Below the pieces are notes generated by a model. That model saw only the letters and a program-made list of their open reading frames with translations. It was not told where the DNA came from and did no database searches. From Acidobacteriota bacterium (GTDB taxonomy: Bacteria > Acidobacteriota > Blastocatellia > RBC074), in contig JADJXM010000005.1 in NCBI GenBank assembly GCA_016715865.1, positions 328,230-392,229 of the forward strand: a DNA stretch of 64,000 bases. Direction: 5' to 3'. Below, piece by piece: positions 26,407 through 36,412 of the stretch (within the stretch, counting starts at the first letter, position 1; the number at the start of each line of letters is the position of its first letter). The position numbers were made by a program, and so were the translations under genes.

Positions 26407-27642
26407 TTGACCACCGTGAAGAAGATCGACATCCACAACGTGGAACGAGCCACTCATCAGGCATTGCGTGACCTCAATGAGGTTCTGGTGCTAAACGTGG
26501 TGCGCGAGCGCCAGCCTATCTCGCGCATCGAGATAGCGGAGTGGACTGAACTGGAAGGGAGTACAGTCTCCAAGATCGTTGCGCGGCTGCTGGACAACGA
26601 ATACGTATACGAGCTTGGTGTGGCCGCTGCCTCGCCAAATGGGGGACGCAAGAAGCGTTACCTGCATCTCAACCCGGATAAGGCATATGCAATAGGGGTG
26701 GACGTGGGATCACGGATGACGACAGTTGCGCTCAGTGATTTCAACGGGCGGATATTGCGTTCAAGCTCGACGGAGAATGATGCCGATCCGCAGCGCGCTC
26801 TTGAAAAGGTAGCTGTGAATATCAGGAAGATCCTGCAGTCCAGTCCTGCGAAAGAGCGAGTTGAAGGGATCGGGGTCAGTCTGATCGGCCTCATTGATCC
26901 GGTGGAGGGCAGAGTGCTGGCCGGCGAGAGCCTTGGGTGGGGCGATGATGTGCCGGTCGGGGCGATGCTGAGGCAGGCGTTGAACCTGAATTTACCGACC
27001 TATTTCGAAAATGGGGCGAGGCTGGCCGCGCTGGCCGAGTTATGGTTCGGACATCACGCATCACCTCAACCGCGGGATCTGGTCTTTCTCGATATCGAAG
27101 AAGGGATCGGCGCCGGGATTGTTATCCGCGGGCAGCTGTATCACGGGTCATTACACGGCGCAGGTGAGTTCGGTCACATCTCACTGGATCCAGAGGGCCC
27201 TGCCTGCATTTGTGGCGGACGCGGCTGCCTTGAAGTCTTTGCCTCCGATCGTGCGACCATCGAACGTTACCGTGAGTTGCGTCGCGCGGAAGGCAACCAT
27301 ACTGAGGACGCGCCGGTGACGATGAGAGATGTTGTGGCGCGCGGTTTACAGGGTGATCCTCAGGCCATTGCCGCGCTGCGGCAGACGGCCACATATCTGG
27401 GACGTGGTTTAGTCCCTGTGATCTATTCGGTTAATCCTGGAGTTATCGTCCTGGGTGGCGTTATCTCCGAAGCCTGGGAGATCATTTACCCGGAAATCCG
27501 CCGGGTGCTGGCCTCTCAAGTTACTCGCTTCTATTCGAGTCACGTCTCGATTATTCCTTCTACCCTCAAAGATATACCGAGTCTGGTCGGAGCCATCGCT
27601 CTGGTCTTGTCCAGGGCATTCTCTGCACCAGGTCTCGGCTAG
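26407..27642 (+). CDS. ROK-family transcriptional regulator
   Basis: 411-residue NagC/XylR-type regulator. An N-terminal winged helix-turn-helix (RIEIAEWTELEGSTVSKIVARLLD, given here only as landmark around residues 38-62) is followed by a sugar-kinase-like ROK domain with AIGVDVGSRMTTVALSD and the zinc-binding segment CICGGRGCLEVF (around residues 265-277) after GAGEFGHI. Such proteins repress sugar genes until a sugar ligand binds. It stands divergent to the 26-kb sugar locus and upstream of the TonB receptor, so it probably controls both. The start is TTG at 26407; a GTG at 26416 is possible, and no in-frame ATG is near. Confidence 0.85.
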   Translation: MTTVKKIDIHNVERATHQALRDLNEVLVLNVVRERQPISRIEIAEWTELEGSTVSKIVARLLDNEYVYELGVAAASPNGGRKKRYLHLNPDKAYAIGVDVGSRMTTVALSDFNGRILRSSSTENDADPQRALEKVAVNIRKILQSSPAKERVEGIGVSLIGLIDPVEGRVLAGESLGWGDDVPVGAMLRQALNLNLPTYFENGARLAALAELWFGHHASPQPRDLVFLDIEEGIGAGIVIRGQLYHGSLHGAGEFGHISLDPEGPACICGGRGCLEVFASDRATIERYRELRRAEGNHTEDAPVTMRDVVARGLQGDPQAIAALRQTATYLGRGLVPVIYSVNPGVIVLGGVISEAWEIIYPEIRRVLASQVTRFYSSHVSIIPSTLKDIPSLVGAIALVLSRAFSAPGLG

Positions 27643-27665
27643 CTGCAAAAGAATCGGTAAAGTGA

Positions 27666-27701
27666 GGAGCGGTATATGCTGGGAAGATTCGCCGCCGCTC
27701 C
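27666..27701 (+). other. Imperfect hairpin in the TonB receptor leader
   Basis: GGAGCGG (27666-27672) pairs with CCGCTCC (27695-27701) around a 22-base loop, between the ROK gene and the TonB receptor. No T-run follows directly, though TTTTTT occurs 28 bases on, so it may be a weak terminator or an mRNA leader structure. Confidence 0.3.
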
Positions 27702-27747
27702 CCCGTACCTGAAAAGTAACTTTGGTCTTTTTTCACGGAGGATATAG

Positions 27748-30700
27748 ATGACTGGAACTAGCAGATTGTTTGGACTGGTCGTGGCGCTGTTGCTTTCTCT
27801 GGATGCGGGAGCAGTCTATGCACAGACTGGATCAGGGACGGTCACGGGCACGGTGCAGGATTCGCAAAAAGCTGTGGTCAGCAACGCCAACGTCACGCTG
27901 ACCAACACAGCCACAAGCATCGAACGTAAGGCAACCACAAATAATGATGGCAAATACTATTTCGGCGCCCTGCCACTGGGGTCATACTTGTTGTCGATTG
28001 AAGCCTCCGGGTTCAAGAAATGGGAAGGCAAGTTCGATCTTCAAGTGGGGCAATACTCACAATTAGACGTTGAGCTGGTCGTCGGCTCGCAGCAGGAGAC
28101 TGTCACAGTGACGGCTGCTGCCCCGCTGGTGCAAACCGAGAGCGCCGAAGTGTCGGATATCAAGGACTATCAGCGAATCCGACAACTGCCGCTCAACGGG
28201 CGTAACATCAGCACCCTCTTCGATCTGACGCCAGGCATCGAAGGTGGTGGCAACGCCCGTGTTAACGGACTGAAAGTCGGATCGCTGGAAATCACCCTCG
28301 ATGGTGTTTCGCTGGTCGATCGATTTGGCGGCGGCATCGCCCGCGTGCAGCCTGGACTGGACACTGTCGAGGAGTTCCGTGTCGAGACCGTCGGCTCTGA
28401 TGCTCGTTACTCGCGCCCCGCCACCGTTACTCTGGCCACCCGCAGCGGCACGAATGAATTTCACGGTACAGCTTTCGAGACGCACCGTAACAACGCCGCC
28501 GGATTGCTGGCTCGGCGTCGGGAAAATCCGATTGACTTCGATCCTCCCAAGCTGATCCGCAATGAGTTCGGCATTTCGGCGGGCGGCCCGCTCTTCCTGC
28601 CTCGCTTCGGTCAGGGCGGGAGCCCATTTTTTGATGGCCGCAACAAGACCTTCTGGTTCGCCGCGTACGAAGGATTGCGCAGCCGTGAGAGCGCCCTGCC
28701 AATGGGTGGTTATCGGGCAGTCCCGACCGCTGCGATGTGGGGCGGCGACCTGAGCAACCTCGTGGACGCGAATGGGCAGCAGACGATCATCTATGATCCG
28801 CTGACTTCCACCGGCCCCAACGGAGTGCGCCAGCCTTTCGCCAACAATATCATCCCGGCGAACCGAATTTCCCCCTTTGCCAAAGTCATGCAGTCGCTGA
28901 CAGCTCTGCCGACCAACGACCTCAATCCTTACCTTGCGGACAATATTTTCAAGGTCTATCCGGTCATTAACGACTCCGACAACCTGACAGTGAAAGTCGA
29001 CCACCACTTCTCTGAAAGCGATACACTGTCGGTCAGGTGGACACGCTCAACGCGCAAATCCGCGACCGAAGGCGGCGTCTTCGGAAATCCTATCAATGTC
29101 GATGCCGGGCTGGGCACCTCCCGGAGCGATGCAAATATAAATAACGTCTCGATCACGCAAAACCACACGTTTTCACCGACCCTGGTTAACGAACTGCTGG
29201 TCGGCATGCATCGTTCTTACAAGAGTTCGGGAACGCTTGCCGACTTTACTGACTGGCCGAGCAGACTGGGAACGCCGAATCCATTTGGAGCCACAGGCTG
29301 GCCCACGCTTTACGACGACTGGTTCGGCTGGGATTCGGACAACCGCAAGGATGAAGCACTGACAGGCGGCGTGATCGAAGACAACGTGACATGGAACAAA
29401 GGCCAGCATGCCATTCAGTTCGGCGGCAAATACCGGCGTGAATGGAATAACATCGTAGAATTCCAGCAGTACCAGGGTTCGCACGATTTCGATGGCAGCT
29501 GGACGTCGCTTTACAGTCCGAGTGACGACGCTGCGGCGCCATTTACCGGAAGCGGGTTTGCGTCGTTGCTGCTTGGTCTGCCGTCATTTCTATCCAACCA
29601 GTACAATCGCGGGTTCTTCTATTTTCGACAGTCTGAAACTGGGCTCTATTTCACCGATCGGTGGAAAGTCACGCCGCGCCTGACTTTGACGCTGGGAATG
29701 CGCTGGGACAGGTGGTCGCCGTACCGCGAGAAGTTCAATCGCCTGGTGACTGCGGACACAGAATCCGTAACCACTAAATTCGAAGTGCTGACGCCGGGCA
29801 ACAATCAGATTCAGAGCCTGCCGGGCGTTCCGTCTTCGGTGCTTGCCTCATGGTCTGCCCGCGGCTTGACCTATACGACGGCTGACGCCGTCGGCTATCC
29901 GAGCAGTCTTTACCGTCCGGACAATAACAACTTCGGGCCGCGCATCGGAGTGGCCTTCAAGCTGAGCGACAAAATGGCGTTACGCGCCGGCTATGGCGAA
30001 TATTTCTGGACGATGCCGTTGTCGCAACTGCTTCAGGCGGCGCGGACGAACCCGCCGTTGAACCTCCGGTTCACCAATGATATATACGCTCAAAACAGCA
30101 CCTTCAACTACCCACTGGTTGCGCGACCCGGGGCATCTGATTTCATCGGAGGTGCTCAGGTCAACACACAGGGAGTCGTCCCCATCTCTCCTGCCGCGCA
30201 ACAAATCATGGTCTGGGATGGTCGCAACTGGAAAGACGGGCGCGCGCAATCGTGGCACGTCAGTCTCGAGCGCGAGTTGCCGTTTAAAACCGCCATGCGA
30301 GTGAGCTATATCGGCGAGCATGGACGCGATCTGGAACAGAAGTTCGCACTCAACTCACAGGAGGCAGAATATAACTATGTCTCGCGTACCGGCCTGGCGC
30401 CTCCTTCGAATCGTGCACTGCTGCGCGCCAATTCCAACTGGAACGTCGCCAATGCAGTCAACCGCACCGGCTTTTCCAACACGCATTCAGGGCAGATCGA
30501 ACTCGAGCGCCGGTTCTCTAATGGCATAGCCTTTCAATGGTTCTATGTCTTCACCAGTTCGCTGACAACCAGCGACGCCGGAGGATTTTCAAGCGGCAAC
30601 GTCGGTATCAATCAGGGTGGCGGCGGAGGTCAGGTGCCGGAAAACATTCAATTGTTCGGTTCGCCAAACCTGAGTTATGATGAACGCCTGCGGCTGGTCT

Positions 30701-31380
30701 ATTTCAGGTCGACTGAAATCCCGCCGCATCGCATCCGTTATAATGCCATCGTTGATTTGCCATTTGGTCGCGGCAAGCTGATCGGGGGCGATGTCCCCGG
30801 CTTCGTCAATCAGATCATCGGGGGATGGCAGGTGGCGGCTATCGGAGACTGGAAGAGCGGCAATCTTCTGAGCGTGAGTCCAGGCCTCTATCAGTTTGGC
30901 GATATCCAGCTCAGCAAGGATGAGCGCCTCGAAATGACGATCTTCGGGCTTCAGCAGCGGCTTTGGTTCAGGGGAGATTTCGATCCGACCAGGGCGACCA
31001 ATGTCACTGGTGGAAGCCTGACTGCGCTTGTTCCCGCGGACCGCAGCCAGCGGGTTGCCCGTCCGCTCGGTCCAAACTTCAACAATCAGATTCCGCTGAC
31101 GCTGGCCAACGGCACTGTGCGCAACGTCCCGATTGGTGAATTGTACAACTACAGCCCGCGCGCAAACTTCCTTGGCCCGGGCGCCTGGAACGCGGATGTC
31201 TCTCTTTTCAAGAACTTCAGGTTCCTCGAAAATGGGAACGTTCGCTTCACGGCAGATTTCTTCAACCTTTTCAATCACCCGAACGATGTCAACCCGAATC
31301 TCACAACTGGGCTGCAGAATCTGGGTGTCCAGGCAAACAATCCGCGCACCATTCAACTCTCGCTGCGAGTCCAGTGGTAG
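27748..31380 (+). CDS. Oar-like TonB-dependent outer-membrane receptor
   Basis: 1,210-residue outer-membrane transporter. It has a signal peptide (ALLLSLDAGAVYAQ), a carboxypeptidase-regulatory-like Ig domain (about residues 28-115: GTVTGTVQDSQKAVVSNANV, YFGALPLGSYLLSIEASGF), a plug domain (RQLPLNGRNISTLFDLTPG) and a long beta-barrel. It ends in the aromatic-terminated strand RTIQLSLRVQW expected by the BAM complex. This is the SusC/Oar counterpart for import of large oligosaccharides in Acidobacteriota. The ATG has GGAGG six bases upstream. It lies after the ROK regulator and opposite the polysaccharide locus, so it is probably the importer of that system. No SusD-like partner is visible. 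Confidence 0.9.
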   Translation: MTGTSRLFGLVVALLLSLDAGAVYAQTGSGTVTGTVQDSQKAVVSNANVTLTNTATSIERKATTNNDGKYYFGALPLGSYLLSIEASGFKKWEGKFDLQVGQYSQLDVELVVGSQQETVTVTAAAPLVQTESAEVSDIKDYQRIRQLPLNGRNISTLFDLTPGIEGGGNARVNGLKVGSLEITLDGVSLVDRFGGGIARVQPGLDTVEEFRVETVGSDARYSRPATVTLATRSGTNEFHGTAFETHRNNAAGLLARRRENPIDFDPPKLIRNEFGISAGGPLFLPRFGQGGSPFFDGRNKTFWFAAYEGLRSRESALPMGGYRAVPTAAMWGGDLSNLVDANGQQTIIYDPLTSTGPNGVRQPFANNIIPANRISPFAKVMQSLTALPTNDLNPYLADNIFKVYPVINDSDNLTVKVDHHFSESDTLSVRWTRSTRKSATEGGVFGNPINVDAGLGTSRSDANINNVSITQNHTFSPTLVNELLVGMHRSYKSSGTLADFTDWPSRLGTPNPFGATGWPTLYDDWFGWDSDNRKDEALTGGVIEDNVTWNKGQHAIQFGGKYRREWNNIVEFQQYQGSHDFDGSWTSLYSPSDDAAAPFTGSGFASLLLGLPSFLSNQYNRGFFYFRQSETGLYFTDRWKVTPRLTLTLGMRWDRWSPYREKFNRLVTADTESVTTKFEVLTPGNNQIQSLPGVPSSVLASWSARGLTYTTADAVGYPSSLYRPDNNNFGPRIGVAFKLSDKMALRAGYGEYFWTMPLSQLLQAARTNPPLNLRFTNDIYAQNSTFNYPLVARPGASDFIGGAQVNTQGVVPISPAAQQIMVWDGRNWKDGRAQSWHVSLERELPFKTAMRVSYIGEHGRDLEQKFALNSQEAEYNYVSRTGLAPPSNRALLRANSNWNVANAVNRTGFSNTHSGQIELERRFSNGIAFQWFYVFTSSLTTSDAGGFSSGNVGINQGGGGGQVPENIQLFGSPNLSYDERLRLVYFRSTEIPPHRIRYNAIVDLPFGRGKLIGGDVPGFVNQIIGGWQVAAIGDWKSGNLLSVSPGLYQFGDIQLSKDERLEMTIFGLQQRLWFRGDFDPTRATNVTGGSLTALVPADRSQRVARPLGPNFNNQIPLTLANGTVRNVPIGELYNYSPRANFLGPGAWNADVSLFKNFRFLENGNVRFTADFFNLFNHPNDVNPNLTTGLQNLGVQANNPRTIQLSLRVQW

Positions 31381-31394
31381 CGCTCAACAATTGA

Positions 31395-31446
31395 AAACAA
31401 ATCCGTCCTCTGCCGGCTCTTTTGCATGCAGAGGACGGATTTGTTT
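31395..31446 (+). terminator. Perfect 19-bp hairpin after the TonB receptor gene
   Basis: AAACAAATCCGTCCTCTGC (31395-31413) is exactly repeated in inverse at 31428-31446 around a 14-base loop. The 3' end is T-rich (ATTTGTTTG). It lies 14 bases after the receptor stop and ends 10 bases before the start of the TPR gene, so it could be a terminator, a 3' stabiliser or an attenuator. Confidence 0.6.
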
Positions 31447-31456
31447 GTATGAATGC

Positions 31457-32860
31457 ATGTTGGGAAAGATCAGCTCTCCTTTTCTGGTCCTGGTCTTGAG
31501 CCTTGGCGCGTTGGTCGGCTTGGGCGCATCCCGGCCTTCACTGCAGCAACAGCAGAGCGAGAGATTGCTGGATGAGGGGATTGCCCTGCTCGCTCGAAGA
31601 CAGTTCAGCGAAGCCATCAATGTCTTCAATCGCTTCAAGCAGACCAATCCGCGGGATGCGCGTCCCTACTTCTACACCGGCATGGCAGAGGCTGAAACGG
31701 GGCGTCTGAGCGCAGCCGCTCTGGAACTGGATGAAGCTGTCCGCCTGGCCCCTCAGCAGCTGGAGTATCTGCTTTTCCAGGCCAACCTGTTCGCGCGTTT
31801 AAAACAAAAGAACCACGCGGATGATGTGTTGGCGATTTTCCGGCAGGCTGGAAATGCCGATCATCTGGATGCTTCGTGGGTATGGCTGCTGAGCGAGGTT
31901 TACTATCGCCTGGAGCGGTTCGATGATGCCCTTGGTGCGCTTGATCTGCTCGAGAAGCGCAAACCGGATGACCCGCGGCTGGATTTGAATCGAGGTCAGG
32001 TCTACGCCCTCCAGAGCCGATTCGACCAGGCTCAGGAGTCATTGCAGAAAAGCCTCGCGAAGCATCCTGACAATCCTCTCGCACATTTCGAGTCCGGCAA
32101 GCTGCTCTATCTGCGTGGAGATCTGCCCGGTGCCAGGAAAGCATTGCTCGAAGCCGTCCGGCTCGATCAGAACAATCCGCAATATCTTCAGAAACTCGGC
32201 GCAGTATCTCTGGCCATGAAAGAGATCGACGAGGCAATTGGTTACCTCGAACGCGCCGCTGATTTGGATTCCGGATCAGCAGAAGTTTACTACTCTCTGG
32301 GGCAGGCATGGCAACGAAAAGGCCAGCGGGCAAAGGCCGCGGAATACGGGCAGAAGTTTCAGAAATTGAAGCAGGAAGCCGAGCAAACCGAAGAAATTGA
32401 AAGGCAGCTGGCTCGCGGCGAACGCATGCTCGACGAAGGGAAAGATGGCGAGGCCCGTGCGGTTTTCGCGCAGGTTGTCCAGGCTGATCCAGACAACTGG
32501 CCGGCCCACGGCTATCTGGCCGAGATGTTTCTTGGCGCAGGGGACCTGCAAAAAGCATGGCCGCACCTGGCAAAGATGGAATCGCTGGACGCGGATTCAG
32601 TGGTGGGAGCCTGGCTCATGGCGAGGTACTGGCACCAGCAAAAACAGTTCGAGAAGGCATGCTTCTACGCCGAGAAAGTCCGTCTCGTCCGCCCCGGCCA
32701 TGCTCAACTCCGCCATCTCCTTGGCAGCGCCTACCTCGGACTGAATCAACCTGAAAAAGCTTTGGCGGAATTCGAAGCAGCCGTCAGGCTGGCCCCTGAA
32801 CGCGCCGACTACCGTGCTGACCTGCAGCGGCTCGAAAATCGGAAGCGTCAGGATAAATAG
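31457..32860 (+). CDS. Exported TPR-repeat protein
   Basis: 467-residue protein with an N-terminal signal segment (FLVLVLSLGALVGLGA) and about ten tetratricopeptide repeats over the rest (LLDEGIALLARRQFSEAINVF, PYFYTGMAEAETGRLSAAAL, YYSLGQAWQRKGQRAKAAEY and others), with a short charged coiled-coil-like insert near residue 310 (KLKQEAEQTEEIERQLARGE). TPR scaffolds of this type often accompany CRTAC1 proteins in Acidobacteriota; the next gene is one, 16 bases downstream. The longer open frame overlaps the TonB receptor and is rejected; the ATG at 31457 places the signal segment correctly although the ribosome site is poor. Confidence 0.8.
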   Translation: MLGKISSPFLVLVLSLGALVGLGASRPSLQQQQSERLLDEGIALLARRQFSEAINVFNRFKQTNPRDARPYFYTGMAEAETGRLSAAALELDEAVRLAPQQLEYLLFQANLFARLKQKNHADDVLAIFRQAGNADHLDASWVWLLSEVYYRLERFDDALGALDLLEKRKPDDPRLDLNRGQVYALQSRFDQAQESLQKSLAKHPDNPLAHFESGKLLYLRGDLPGARKALLEAVRLDQNNPQYLQKLGAVSLAMKEIDEAIGYLERAADLDSGSAEVYYSLGQAWQRKGQRAKAAEYGQKFQKLKQEAEQTEEIERQLARGERMLDEGKDGEARAVFAQVVQADPDNWPAHGYLAEMFLGAGDLQKAWPHLAKMESLDADSVVGAWLMARYWHQQKQFEKACFYAEKVRLVRPGHAQLRHLLGSAYLGLNQPEKALAEFEAAVRLAPERADYRADLQRLENRKRQDK

Positions 32861-32876
32861 TCATAATTGTCGTTTT

Positions 32877-34724
32877 ATGCAAAAACATCCTCGCCAAATC
32901 CTGAACCAGGCTCCGTTGAAGTTGTTCGCGTACATTTGTGTCTTCTCTTTTTGCGCGTTGGGGCAGGAGCAGAAACCGCCGATGACGGCACAGGTTCCCC
33001 TGCCCTCGAACAATTCAGCCCTGGATGTAGCTTTCACCGAGATGACGAAAGCCGCGGGGATCGAGGGCTTTCGTCATCTGTCCGGCACTCCTGCGAAGGA
33101 CTATCTGATTGAGTCGACCGGCGCGGGCTGCGCTTTCGTGGATTACGATAATGATGGTTGGCTTGACGTCTATCTGGTTAACGGATCAACCCTCGAAGCG
33201 CTACGCGGCCTGGCAAAGCCTCCCGGAGCGGCGCTCTACCGCAATAACCGCGATGGCACATTCACGGACGTGACGGCGAAGGCGGGCGTCGCCAACGGAG
33301 GTTGGGGGCAGGGTTTATGTATCGGTGACTTCGACAATGACGGTTGGCAGGATATCTATGTTACAAACTTCGGCGGGAATCGACTTTACCACAACAACCG
33401 CAACGGAACTTTCACCGACATCGCAATTAAGGCCGGAGTCGCGTTGGGCGGATGGTCCACCGGGTGCGCCTTTGGCGACTACGATGGGGATGGCCTGCTT
33501 GATCTGTTCGTAGCTGGGTACGTGGATTTTAATTTCGAAAACCCGCCTCCGAGTGCGACTGGTGAAGCGGAAATGAGTGACGGTGTGCCGGAGCAGAGTC
33601 GGAAGACAGCTGGAATGGGCGCCGCATATGTGGCCGGCATGAAATACTGCCAGTTTCGCGGGCAGCGCGTGTCATGCGGGCCGCTCGGCCTGAAGGGCGC
33701 GCCCGACCATCTCTTTCACAACAATGGCGACGGGACTTTCACCGATGTAAGCGCGAAGGCCGGCGTCGCAGACCGGGCCGGATACTATGGTTTCGGAGTC
33801 GCCTGGCTCGATTTTGACGATGATGGCCGGCTCGATCTGCTGGTCGCCAATGACTCGACGCCGAATTACCTGTACCGCAACAAGGGCGATGGAACTTTCG
33901 AGGACGTCAGCTATTCATCGGGCGTCTCACTTAACGAGAACGGGCGCGAGCAGGCCTGCATGGGAGTCTCGGTCGGCGATTATGACGGGGATGGGCGCGC
34001 CGACATCCACATGACCAATTTCTCGGATGACGCGAATGTTCTATACCACAATGATGGTGAAGGCCTGTTTACCGAGACGACTTTCCAGGCGGGCATCGGT
34101 GAAATGACATTTCCGTTTCTTGGCTGGGGGACCAACTTCTTTGATTACGACAATGACGGGTTTTCCGACTTATTGACTGTCAACGGTCACGTTTACCCTC
34201 TGGTTGACCGCTTTAAATGGGGAACGTCCTATAAACAGCGATTGCTTCTCTTCCGTAATTTGCATGGCAGATTTTTTGAGGTCGGATCGAGCGCCGGCGC
34301 GGCGCTCAATACCGTGCGGTCGGCACGCGGATCGGCGACAGGGGATTTCGATAATGACGGAGATCTGGATATTCTCCTGAATAACCTTGACGATCCGCCA
34401 ACCCTGCTCCGAAACGACGGCGGAAACAAGGCCGGACACTGGCTGACGCTCCGGCTCGTCGGTGATCCCGGACGTAAGTGTCCGCGCGATGCAATCGGAA
34501 CGGTCGTCTTCTGTACCGCACAAGGACGACTCATACGTGACGAGGTGGCAAGCGGGAGGAGCTACAATTCACAGTCGGATCTGCGGGTCCACTTCGGGTT
34601 GGGGACGGCGACCGCAGTGAAGAAACTCGAGGTCCGGTGGGCCGGCGGCCAGAAAGAGACTTATGAAATAAAAGATGTTGACCGCTTCGTGACCATCGAG
34701 CAGGGAAAAGGCATAGTCAAATGA
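32877..34724 (+). CDS. CRTAC1/ASPIC-UnbV FG-GAP repeat protein
   Basis: 615-residue exported protein with a signal peptide (FAYICVFSFCALGQ). A seven-bladed integrin-like propeller follows, with repeated calcium loops DYDNDGWLDVY, DFDNDGWQDIY, DYDGDGLLDLF, DFDDDGRLDLL, DYDGDGRADIH, DYDNDGFSDLL and DFDNDGDLDIL. The C-terminus is an ASPIC/UnbV domain (RSYNSQSDLRVHFGLG, VRWAGGQKETYEI). These proteins bind calcium and probably act in adhesion or glycan binding at the surface. The gene follows the TPR gene closely and probably shares its transcript. Confidence 0.9.
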   Translation: MQKHPRQILNQAPLKLFAYICVFSFCALGQEQKPPMTAQVPLPSNNSALDVAFTEMTKAAGIEGFRHLSGTPAKDYLIESTGAGCAFVDYDNDGWLDVYLVNGSTLEALRGLAKPPGAALYRNNRDGTFTDVTAKAGVANGGWGQGLCIGDFDNDGWQDIYVTNFGGNRLYHNNRNGTFTDIAIKAGVALGGWSTGCAFGDYDGDGLLDLFVAGYVDFNFENPPPSATGEAEMSDGVPEQSRKTAGMGAAYVAGMKYCQFRGQRVSCGPLGLKGAPDHLFHNNGDGTFTDVSAKAGVADRAGYYGFGVAWLDFDDDGRLDLLVANDSTPNYLYRNKGDGTFEDVSYSSGVSLNENGREQACMGVSVGDYDGDGRADIHMTNFSDDANVLYHNDGEGLFTETTFQAGIGEMTFPFLGWGTNFFDYDNDGFSDLLTVNGHVYPLVDRFKWGTSYKQRLLLFRNLHGRFFEVGSSAGAALNTVRSARGSATGDFDNDGDLDILLNNLDDPPTLLRNDGGNKAGHWLTLRLVGDPGRKCPRDAIGTVVFCTAQGRLIRDEVASGRSYNSQSDLRVHFGLGTATAVKKLEVRWAGGQKETYEIKDVDRFVTIEQGKGIVK

Positions 34725-34729
34725 TGACT

Positions 34730-36229
34730 CTACCATTCGGCAAGCGCGGCGGGAGAATCCTCACGGATCTGTGAGCTGCCGGCGCGGTGAAACTCCAGCG
34801 CATCGTCCTCGATCGGTCCAAAGCGCAGGCGGAAGATATCGAACGCATAGTTTTGCGGATTGCGCCAGGGGCCTGCCGTGCCCTGCCTTGGCAACCGGTC
34901 TGCAGCGCGTTTGAAATATCCGGACTTCAGGTTTCCGAAAGGCTCGACTGGCATGAGCGGGTCGGGATCTTTCGGTCTCGCCTGCACGTAGCCATGCGCA
35001 TCCATGAAATTGATCAGACGGCAGAAATACTCTGCCAGCAGGTCAGCTCGGAGCGTCCACGACGCATTTGTGTACCCGAAGACTGAAGCGAGATTGGGCA
35101 CACCGCTGAACATTAAGCCTTTATATAGAACGGTCCTTCCGATATCGATCGGCCTGGCATCTACTTCTACATCCGCGCCTCCGGCGAATTGGAGCTCGAG
35201 CCCGGTTGCGGTGATGACGATATCGGCCTCGAGTTCTTTGCCTGATTCGAGCCTGATGCCGGTCTCGGTCAAGGTGTCGATGTGATCGGTGACGATCGAG
35301 ACCTTGCCGGCATTGATCGCTTCGAAGAAATCATTGTCAGGGACAAGGCATAACCGCTCGTCCCAGGGTTTGTACCGCGGAGAAAAATGGGTTGCGATAT
35401 CGTAATCCGGGCCCAGTTGCTCCCGAACCAGATTGATCATCTTCTGTCTGGTTCGCTCAGGGAACATGCGGGCGAAATTGAAGAAGAAGAGCTGGAACAC
35501 GATGTTTTTCCAGCGAGTCAGCCTGTAGGCAATTGGGAGCGGCAAGTGGCGACGCAGCCAGTTGGCAACCTTGTCGACCGCGGGAAGCGATACCATGTAA
35601 GTCGGCGACCGCTGGAGCATGGTTACATGCGCTGCCTTGTCAGCCATGGCCGGGACCAGAGTGACCGCCGTTGCTCCGCTGCCGATGACGACGACGCGCT
35701 TACCCGTATAGTCCAGGTCTTCGGGCCATAACTGCGGGTGAATCAGCTTCCCCCTGAATTTCGAAACGCCTGCGAATTCCGGAGTGTAGCCCGCCGAATA
35801 TCGATAATAGCCCGCACACATCAGCACATATCGGGCCCTGATAGAAATGGCGCGACCCTCGTGATCGGCCTCGACCGTCCACAATGCATCTTCAGACGAC
35901 CATGATAAACGGCGAACTGAATGCCTGAATCTAATGTGAGGCAGGATGCCATGCTCCGCCGCTGCTTCCTGAACGTAGGCGCGGATGGAAGGACCGTCTG
36001 CGATCGCTTTGGGGTTCTTCCACGGCTTGAAATTATAGCCGAGCGTATGCATGTCGCTATCCGACCGGATGCCCGGATACCTGAACAGGTCCCAGGTGCC
36101 TCCGATGGCATCGCGACTTTCCAGAATCGCGAATGTCTTGCCAGGACATTGTTTTCGAAGGTGAACGCTCGCGCCGATGCCTGATAGTCCCGCACCGACG
36201 ATGATGACGTCGAAATACTCCGCTGCCAT
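34730..36229 (-). CDS. Type I Baeyer-Villiger/flavin-containing monooxygenase
   Basis: 499-residue FAD- and NADPH-dependent monooxygenase. It has an FAD dinucleotide fold (VIIVGAGLSGIG, residues 9-18), the complete Baeyer-Villiger fingerprint FRGKLIHPQLWP (158-169, matching FxGxxxHxxxWP), and the NADPH Rossmann motif VIGSGATA (181-188). Members insert oxygen into ketones or oxidise heteroatoms. The start at 36229 is fixed by AGGAGGT upstream. It is convergent with the CRTAC1 gene, with only five bases between stops, and has no functional link to its neighbours that I can see. Confidence 0.9.
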   Translation of the reverse strand: MAAEYFDVIIVGAGLSGIGASVHLRKQCPGKTFAILESRDAIGGTWDLFRYPGIRSDSDMHTLGYNFKPWKNPKAIADGPSIRAYVQEAAAEHGILPHIRFRHSVRRLSWSSEDALWTVEADHEGRAISIRARYVLMCAGYYRYSAGYTPEFAGVSKFRGKLIHPQLWPEDLDYTGKRVVVIGSGATAVTLVPAMADKAAHVTMLQRSPTYMVSLPAVDKVANWLRRHLPLPIAYRLTRWKNIVFQLFFFNFARMFPERTRQKMINLVREQLGPDYDIATHFSPRYKPWDERLCLVPDNDFFEAINAGKVSIVTDHIDTLTETGIRLESGKELEADIVITATGLELQFAGGADVEVDARPIDIGRTVLYKGLMFSGVPNLASVFGYTNASWTLRADLLAEYFCRLINFMDAHGYVQARPKDPDPLMPVEPFGNLKSGYFKRAADRLPRQGTAGPWRNPQNYAFDIFRLRFGPIEDDALEFHRAGSSQIREDSPAALAEW

Positions 36230-36412
36230 GCGGATACCTCCTGTACGGATTATTATGCTCTTAGTTTGCCACAGAGCCACGACATAGCATAGCCTCATCT
36301 ATAAATTGCTCATACAAGCTGCAGTAAACGACAAATTGTATTGCACATTTAATCCGCATCCTTAAAAATAGGTGGATGGAAGACGCATAACGGGCTGACG
36401 AATCTAACAATC

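Noticed and set aside
28063..29007. 314-codon minus-strand open frame within the TonB receptor gene
   Set aside because: It is an antisense shadow; the receptor frame is supported end to end by signal, plug and terminal strand.
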